Positions 4,343 to 9,293 of a stretch of DNA of 9,293 bases are shown here, one piece after another. Both the position numbers and the translations under genes were made by a program. Within the stretch, counting starts at the first letter, position 1, and each line of letters opens with the position of its first letter. The notes under the pieces were generated by a model. It was not told the origin of the DNA, ran no database searches, and saw only the letters and a list, made by a program, of their open reading frames with translations. The stretch covers positions 1-9,293 of the forward strand of contig JAILDR010000216.1 of NCBI GenBank assembly GCA_024689285.1, read 5' to 3'. The stretch is from Bacteroidales bacterium. Its GTDB lineage: Bacteria > Bacteroidota > Bacteroidia > Bacteroidales > F082.

Positions 4343-5911
4343 ATGTTATTACTCACCATCACAAACACTATTTGGATTATTATCGCCGTGGCGGCTTTGG
4401 TCGTGGGTCTCGCGGTGGGTTATCTCATCACGTCCACGCTGCTGAAGAAGGCTGTCATCAAAGAAGAAACCGCTTTGCTCGAAGAAGCCAAGGAGAAGGC
4501 TGAGGTCATCAAGAAAGAACGTATTCTGCAAGCTAAGGAGAAGTTCCTCCAGTTGAAGGACGAACACGAAAAGGAATGTAACGAACGCAAGCGCGAACTG
4601 GCCAGCGCTGAAAACCGCATCAACCAATTGCAGCAATCGGCCAGCAAGAAGATGGAAGAAGCGCAACGTAAGGCTAAGGAAGTGCAATCGGCACAGCAAA
4701 AGCTTGATGCACAGCAAGAAAGCTATAACAAGAAGAAAGCTGACCTCGATCGTATTTACAAGGAAGAATCCGAAAAACTTGAAACTATTTCCGGTCTTTC
4801 GGCTAAGGAAGCCAAGGAGCAACTCATCGAACTCGTCAAGGAAGACGCTCAGGCTGAAGCTATGGTCTACGTCAAGGAAGTCACCGAAGATGCCAAGATG
4901 AGTGCAGCACAGACGGCCAAGAAAATTGTGCTGGAGACCATCCAGCGTACCGCATCGGAGACGGCTATCGAAAATACGGTTAGTGTCTTCAATATTGAGA
5001 ATGATGAGATTAAGGGTCGTATCATTGGCCGCGAAGGACGTAACATTCGTGCTCTTGAGTCGTTGACAGGTGTTGAAATCATCATTGACGACAGCCCAGA
5101 TGCCATCCTTATCTCAGGTTTCGACCCAATTCGCCGTGAGATTGCGCGTCTCTCGCTGCAGAAGCTCGTTGTTGACGGACGTATCCATCCGGCACGTATC
5201 GAAGAAGTAGTCCACAAGGTGGAGAAACAAGTGGAACAGGAGATTATCGAAACCGGTAAGCGTACGGCTATCGACTTAGGCATACACAATCTCAATCCCG
5301 AACTCATCAAGATGGTGGGCCGCATGAAATACCGTACCAGTTACGGCCAGAACCTGCTGCAACACTCTATCGAGACGGCCAAACTCTGCGCCACTATGGC
5401 TGCCGAACTTGGCATCAATCCGAAATCTGCCAAACGTGCCGGTCTGTTGCATGATATCGGTAAGGTGGCCGACAATGAGGAAGAGTTGCCGCACGCCATT
5501 CTGGGTATGAAGGTCGCGGAGCGCCTCAAGGAGAAACCCGATATTTGTAACGCCATCGGTGCCCACCACGAGGAGATTGAAATGGACAACCTCATTTCTC
5601 CTATCGTGCAGGTGTGCGATGCCATTTCGGGCGCTCGTCCCGGTGCCCGACGCGAGGTGGTGGAGGCTTACATCCAGCGTCTGAACAAGTTGGAGGATAT
5701 GGCCATGAGCTATCCGGGCGTGGTGAAGACCTATGCCATTCAAGCAGGACGTGAGTTGCGTGTCATCGTGGGTGCTGATAAGGTGACCGATCAGGATGCC
5801 GACCGCATCGCCTACGACCTCTCGAAGAAGATTCAGACCGAGATGACCTATCCGGGACAAATCAAGATTACTGTCATTCGCGAGACGCGTGCCGTTCAAT
5901 ACGCGAAATAA
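4343..5911 (+). CDS. rny: Ribonuclease Y, 522 aa
   Basis: RNase Y is a membrane-anchored endoribonuclease that starts mRNA decay. The domain order is complete: one N-terminal membrane helix (about residues 9-32), a long charged coiled coil (about 36-145), a KH RNA-binding domain with [15 protein letters not shown] (225-239), and an HD domain. The HD metal residues are visible as H341, H370-D371 in LLHDIGKV, the H408-H409 pair and D426 in [16 protein letters not shown]. The conserved C-terminal region ends at [12 protein letters not shown]. Its length matches the B. subtilis protein of about 520 residues. The ATG at 4343 places the membrane helix correctly. It lies 31 bases after the T-tract of the 6S-like RNA and is followed after 14 bases by a radical SAM gene. 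Its own promoter is not clear; the best candidate is a near-match box at 4258-4265 inside the RNA gene. Confidence 0.98.
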   Translation: MLLLTITNTIWIIIAVAALVVGLAVGYLITSTLLKKAVIKEETALLEEAKEKAEVIKKERILQAKEKFLQLKDEHEKECNERKRELASAENRINQLQQSASKKMEEAQRKAKEVQSAQQKLDAQQESYNKKKADLDRIYKEESEKLETISGLSAKEAKEQLIELVKEDAQAEAMVYVKEVTEDAKMSAAQTAKKIVLETIQRTASETAIENTVSVFNIENDEIKGRIIGREGRNIRALESLTGVEIIIDDSPDAILISGFDPIRREIARLSLQKLVVDGRIHPARIEEVVHKVEKQVEQEIIETGKRTAIDLGIHNLNPELIKMVGRMKYRTSYGQNLLQHSIETAKLCATMAAELGINPKSAKRAGLLHDIGKVADNEEELPHAILGMKVAERLKEKPDICNAIGAHHEEIEMDNLISPIVQVCDAISGARPGARREVVEAYIQRLNKLEDMAMSYPGVVKTYAIQAGRELRVIVGADKVTDQDADRIAYDLSKKIQTEMTYPGQIKITVIRETRAVQYAK

Positions 5912-5925
5912 ATGTCTTCTTTGTC

Positions 5926-6681
5926 ATGATTAGGGAAGAAGTCGTTTTCGGACCCATAAGGAGCCGCCGTCTTGGCAGCTCCTTAGGCATTAATCTGCTG
6001 CCTGAAAAAGGCAAAATCTGTAGTTTCGACTGCATCTACTGTGAATGTGGCTGGAACAAAGACGGGCGTGGCGATACCAAGTTGCCTACAGCTGCTGAAG
6101 TGCGCAACGCATTGGAAAATAAACTAAAACAATGTAAGGCCGACCAAATACAGATAGACTCTATCACTTTCAGTGGTGATGGCGAGCCGACCCTTAATCC
6201 GGATTTTCCGCAAATCATCGACGACACACTCAGCCTTCGTGACCAGTATTATTCTGCTTCTAAGGTGACGGTGCTGTCGAATTCCACACGGGTGCATTTG
6301 CCGGAGGTTTTCAACGCTTTGCGCAAGGTCGACAACCCGACGATGAAAATCGATGCCCCTACCAATGAACTGGTGGAGAAAATCAATCGGTCCTCATCTG
6401 ACTACGACATACATCGGGTTGTGGAGGCTTTGAAGCAATTCAATGGCGATTTCATCTTGCAGACGATGTTCTTGAAAAGCAAGGACTTCGATTCGTCAAG
6501 TCCCGAAGTGTTGAATGGTTGGATGGACATCGTGCGCACCTTGCACCCGCGTGAAATCATGGTTTACACCATCGATCGTCCCACACCCGAGTTGGGTTTG
6601 CAGAAGTTCACTGTCGAAGAAATGCGAACCCTCGTCAAGCCATTGCTCGACGAGGGCTTCGTGATTCAGATTAAAGGTTGA
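5926..6681 (+). CDS. Radical SAM protein (COG0731-like), 251 aa
   Basis: The protein has the radical SAM cluster motif C32-x3-C36-x2-C39 in CSFDCIYCECG, which holds a 4Fe-4S cluster that cleaves S-adenosylmethionine. SGDGEPTLNP (83-92) is the glycine-rich SAM-binding motif, and LSNST (117-121) and MKIDAP (140-145) are the later barrel strands. The N-terminal pattern GPIRSRRLGSSLGINLLP is typical of the COG0731 group of Fe-S oxidoreductases, whose name links it to the wyosine-forming enzyme TYW1. The protein is much shorter than TYW1 and lacks a flavodoxin domain, so that reaction should not be assumed. C41 is an additional cysteine next to the cluster. The substrate is unknown. It starts 14 bases after the rny stop and is likely co-transcribed; the ATG at 5912 is out of frame. 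It converges on the patatin gene with a 9-base gap. Confidence 0.9.
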   Translation: MIREEVVFGPIRSRRLGSSLGINLLPEKGKICSFDCIYCECGWNKDGRGDTKLPTAAEVRNALENKLKQCKADQIQIDSITFSGDGEPTLNPDFPQIIDDTLSLRDQYYSASKVTVLSNSTRVHLPEVFNALRKVDNPTMKIDAPTNELVEKINRSSSDYDIHRVVEALKQFNGDFILQTMFLKSKDFDSSSPEVLNGWMDIVRTLHPREIMVYTIDRPTPELGLQKFTVEEMRTLVKPLLDEGFVIQIKG

Positions 6682-6690
6682 TACGTCGCC

Positions 6691-7809
6691 TTATTTGTTG
6701 GCTTTCTCTTCGTCGTTGTTGTACCAATCAAGGTAGGCTTGGGTGAAATCGCGGCCCGAGTCAACAAGGGCTTGTTTCTTTTGGTCGGAAATGTCGAAAT
6801 CGGTTGCTCCGATGCCGAGCGAGTCGATGTAGATGGTGCGCTGCCAGTCGTCGCTATGCAGGTGCACGTTTTTCTGGAAATCGATAAGCGTAGTGACCAA
6901 AGCCTTGGTATAGGTAAATAGGCTCTTGATTTCTTTCGTTGAAGGGGTGGCGTTGGGGTCGAGGTAAGTAATGATTTCTTCCTGGCCATCCAAACGGAAT
7001 CCTAAAGTCTCCTTGTTGTAGACATATTCGTTGACCTGACTGATACTTCTCGTCTTTCTGCTTTTCTCCTTCATTTTCTCGTTGATTTTTTTGTAGTAAT
7101 CAGTCTTTCGGGCATTCTCCTGGTCAAAGAGATAGTTGTTGCGGTCGAATACCTTGATGGCATAGTTGTCCAAAAGGCCACCGTCGACATAGACGTGGTC
7201 GTTGCCGTCCATCCCTTTCACAGCAGCGAAAAACAATGGTATCGACATGGAGATGCGAGCAGCATCGGCAATCTTCACGTTGGGGGTGAGGGCAGCACTG
7301 AACACCTTGGAATAACCCGTTGAGAGGTCGGAACCCATCAAGTAAATGTCTCTGTATTTCTTTTCATCAGCGAGTTCTTTGAAGGTGATTTCTCCGTTGC
7401 TGGTCTTTTTTTCTATGTAGCAGGCCATAAGGTCGCGGAAGAAGTCTCCTTTGTACCAGCCGTAGTCAGAGATGAAACGTTTCGTGTCGCGCACAAAGCC
7501 CCACGAGCTGTCCATGAAGTTTCGGAAATTGATTTCCCAAAGGATGTCACCAATCTCTTTTGCGGTATAACCCAATCCGACGAGAACGGCTACCATGGCA
7601 CCGGCTGAAGTGCCTGCCACACGCTCAATGTCCTTAAGGATGCCTTCTTCGTCAAGCTTCTCCAAAGCACCCACGTAGGCAATGCCTTTCACGCCGCCAC
7701 CTTCAAAGACGAGGTTCCTGAAGTGATACTTATTGGGTTTGTTTACGTCCTTCGAAATGCTCTCGCCGCTTTTTTTGATAGTCTTGTTCTTGTTGATCTG
7801 TCTGCTCAT
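6691..7809 (-). CDS. Patatin-like phospholipase family protein, 372 aa
   Basis: Patatin-fold enzymes are Ser-Asp dyad lipid acyl hydrolases. All core motifs are present: the oxyanion loop GGGVKG (37-42), the nucleophile elbow GTSAG (66-70) with Ser68, and DGG (209-211) with Asp209. SMSIPLFFAAV (188-198) is a typical patatin segment. The N-terminal 30 residues are basic and polar (MSRQINKNKTIKKSG) with no signal peptide, so a cytoplasmic enzyme, perhaps bound to the membrane surface, is expected. A lysine-rich stretch (about 233-255) separates the patatin domain from a C-terminal tail of about 115 residues of unknown role. The start lies 20 bases after the cysS stop with no visible promoter between them, so it should be co-transcribed with cysS. 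The substrate is unknown. Confidence 0.92.
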   Translation of the reverse strand: MSRQINKNKTIKKSGESISKDVNKPNKYHFRNLVFEGGGVKGIAYVGALEKLDEEGILKDIERVAGTSAGAMVAVLVGLGYTAKEIGDILWEINFRNFMDSSWGFVRDTKRFISDYGWYKGDFFRDLMACYIEKKTSNGEITFKELADEKKYRDIYLMGSDLSTGYSKVFSAALTPNVKIADAARISMSIPLFFAAVKGMDGNDHVYVDGGLLDNYAIKVFDRNNYLFDQENARKTDYYKKINEKMKEKSRKTRSISQVNEYVYNKETLGFRLDGQEEIITYLDPNATPSTKEIKSLFTYTKALVTTLIDFQKNVHLHSDDWQRTIYIDSLGIGATDFDISDQKKQALVDSGRDFTQAYLDWYNNDEEKANK

Positions 7810-7829
7810 AGTGTATTTGGTTGTATGTT

Positions 7830-9293
7830 TTATTCTATTATCCAGCTGGTGCCTTCTTTGCCGTCCTTCAGGGTGATGTGCAGTTTGGCGAGCTCGTCGC
7901 GGATCTTGTCGCTGGTGGCCCAGTCCTTGTTGGCGCGGGCAGCCTTGCGGATGTCGATGATGGTCTGCATCAAACCGTCTACCAAATCGCTGTTGCCTTC
8001 AGTTGCGCCGCTTTCCACCAAGCCGAGGATGTCGAAAACGAAGTCTTGGAACAACTTGTTGAGCAAAGCCAATTCCTCTCCGTTGATTTGCGCCTTGCCG
8101 TCCTTCACGGTGTTCACGATGCGCACGGCTTCAAAGAGGTTCGCGATGACGATGGGCGAGTTGAAGTCGTCGTTCATGGCATCGTAGCAGGCATCCACAA
8201 TCTTTTGGATGTCAAGCGGTTGTGCGCCATCGGTGGCTTTCAAGGTCTTGGCGGCTTTCACGGCTTCCATCAAGCGGTTGTAACCCTTTTCGGCAGCTTG
8301 CAAGGCTTCGTTGCTGAAGTCCAAGGTGCTGCGATAGTGGGCTTGCAGGATGAAGAAGCGGATGGTCATGGGGCTGTATGGCTGTGCAATCATCTCCTCG
8401 CCTTTGGCGTTGATGTGGCTGCCGTTGAAGAACTCGTCGAGGGTGATGAAGTTGCCCAGCGACTTGCCCATCTTCTGCCCGCCGATGGTGATCATGTTGT
8501 TGTGCATCCAATACACCACAGGCTGCTTGCCGTTGGCGGCCACGCTTTGGGCAATCTCCGACTCGTGGTGCGGGAACATGAGGTCCATGCCGCCGCCGTG
8601 GATGTCGAAGGTCTCGCCGAGGTACTTGCAACCCATGGCCGAGCACTCCATGTGCCAGCCCGGGAAACCGTCGCTCCAAGGCGAAGGCCAGCGCATGATG
8701 TGCTTGGGTTCGGCCTTTTTCCACAGGGCGAAGTCGACGGGGTTGTGCTTTTCTTCCTGACCGCTCAGTTGGCGTGTGGTGTTGAGCATTTCCTCGAAAT
8801 TGCGTCCCGATAGGATACCGTATGGGTGCTCTTTATTGTATTTCTCTATGTCGAAATACACCGAGCCGTTCTCCACATAGGCATAGCCGTGGTCGAGGAT
8901 TTTCTGGACCATGGCAATTTGCTCGATGATGTGACCCGAAGCGTGTGGCTCAATGGACGGGCGCAGCACGTTGAGCTTGTCCATTGCGGCGTGATAACGG
9001 TTGGTGTAGTATTGTGCCACCTCCATAGGTTCAAGGTTCTCGAGTCGGGCTTTCTTGGCGATTTTGTCCTCGCCTTCGTCGGCATCGTGCTCCAGATGGC
9101 CCACGTCGGTGATGTTGCGCACGTAGCGCACTTTATAGCCAAGGTGTCGCAGATATCTGAAAACCAAATCGAAAGTGATGGCCGGACGGGCGTGACCGAG
9201 ATGTGCATCACCATAGACGGTGGGGCCGCACACATACATGCCCACATGCGGGGCGTTCAAGGGTTTGAAAGGCTGCTTGCAGCGCGAGAGGCT
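7830..9293 (-). CDS. cysS: Cysteinyl-tRNA synthetase, 5' end cut by the window edge
   Basis: This class I aminoacyl-tRNA synthetase attaches cysteine to tRNA-Cys. The frame is open to the right edge, and the residues just before the TTG at 9258-9260 ([14 protein letters not shown]) match the family, so TTG is an internal Leu codon and only a few N-terminal residues are missing. MYVCGPT supplies the first zinc cysteine. HLGH (9192-9203) is the HIGH motif, and KMGKS (8460-8474) is the KMSKS motif with Gly in the third place. [10 protein letters not shown] and the HHESE segment give the other zinc ligands. The C-terminal helical anticodon-binding region ends at GTSWIIE. About 488 residues are visible, close to full length. 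The patatin-like gene follows after 20 bases. The promoter lies outside the window. Confidence 0.97.
   Translation of the reverse strand, partial: SLSRCKQPFKPLNAPHVGMYVCGPTVYGDAHLGHARPAITFDLVFRYLRHLGYKVRYVRNITDVGHLEHDADEGEDKIAKKARLENLEPMEVAQYYTNRYHAAMDKLNVLRPSIEPHASGHIIEQIAMVQKILDHGYAYVENGSVYFDIEKYNKEHPYGILSGRNFEEMLNTTRQLSGQEEKHNPVDFALWKKAEPKHIMRWPSPWSDGFPGWHMECSAMGCKYLGETFDIHGGGMDLMFPHHESEIAQSVAANGKQPVVYWMHNNMITIGGQKMGKSLGNFITLDEFFNGSHINAKGEEMIAQPYSPMTIRFFILQAHYRSTLDFSNEALQAAEKGYNRLMEAVKAAKTLKATDGAQPLDIQKIVDACYDAMNDDFNSPIVIANLFEAVRIVNTVKDGKAQINGEELALLNKLFQDFVFDILGLVESGATEGNSDLVDGLMQTIIDIRKAARANKDWATSDKIRDELAKLHITLKDGKEGTSWIIE

Noticed and set aside
5276..5899. Minus-strand open frame of 207 codons opposite rny
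   Set aside because: Lies antisense to the conserved HD domain region of RNase Y; its composition reflects the coding strand.
7821..8813. Long plus-strand open frame of 330 codons opposite cysS
   Set aside because: It is fully antisense to a certain gene, has a Val/His/Gly-rich composition typical of a mirrored frame and shows no domain.
9258..9260. TTG as the start of cysS
   Set aside because: The frame continues to the window edge with family-typical residues ([11 protein letters not shown]), so this is an internal leucine and the gene is partial.

Overview
The window looks like chromosomal DNA from a member of the Bacteroidales; I cannot fix the genus. The evidence is a DUF2851 protein (a family I know from Bacteroidetes), a tiny smalltalk-type ORF, a zapA / 6S-like RNA / RNase Y arrangement, a Bacteroidetes-type -7 promoter element (TAnnTTTG), and little use of Shine-Dalgarno sequences. 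Most of the window is housekeeping DNA. No phage, transposase, CRISPR array, tRNA or rRNA gene is visible.

Layout. Bases 1-269 hold no convincing gene. They are packed with palindromes, direct repeats and a heptamer tandem repeat that runs up to a 40-residue membrane or lipoprotein-like ORF (270-392). A nested inverted repeat (412-495) separates this ORF from a convergent two-gene operon on the minus strand: a lipoprotein 5'-nucleotidase/metallophosphatase (1756-3321) whose stop codon overlaps the start of a DUF2851 protein (509-1759) in an ATGA junction. A divergent promoter region (3322-3470) with an 18-bp perfect palindrome drives the plus-strand block. That block runs: small coiled-coil protein, ZapA, a structured non-coding RNA that looks like 6S RNA, RNase Y, and a radical SAM protein. 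It meets, tail to tail and only 9 bp apart, a minus-strand pair: cysteinyl-tRNA synthetase (cut by the right edge) followed by a patatin-like phospholipase.

How the genes fit together. The coiled-coil protein and ZapA form a plausible cell-division pair, with the coiled-coil protein perhaps acting as a ZapB-like partner. The RNA and RNase Y add global transcription control and mRNA decay. The nucleotidase is probably a nucleotide-scavenging lipoprotein of the cell envelope. The most notable points are the 6S-like RNA, supported by a 12-bp closing stem; the repeat-laden leader of the tiny ORF; the palindrome in the divergent promoter; and a nuclease-like residue pattern plus cysteine cluster in the uncharacterised DUF2851 protein.
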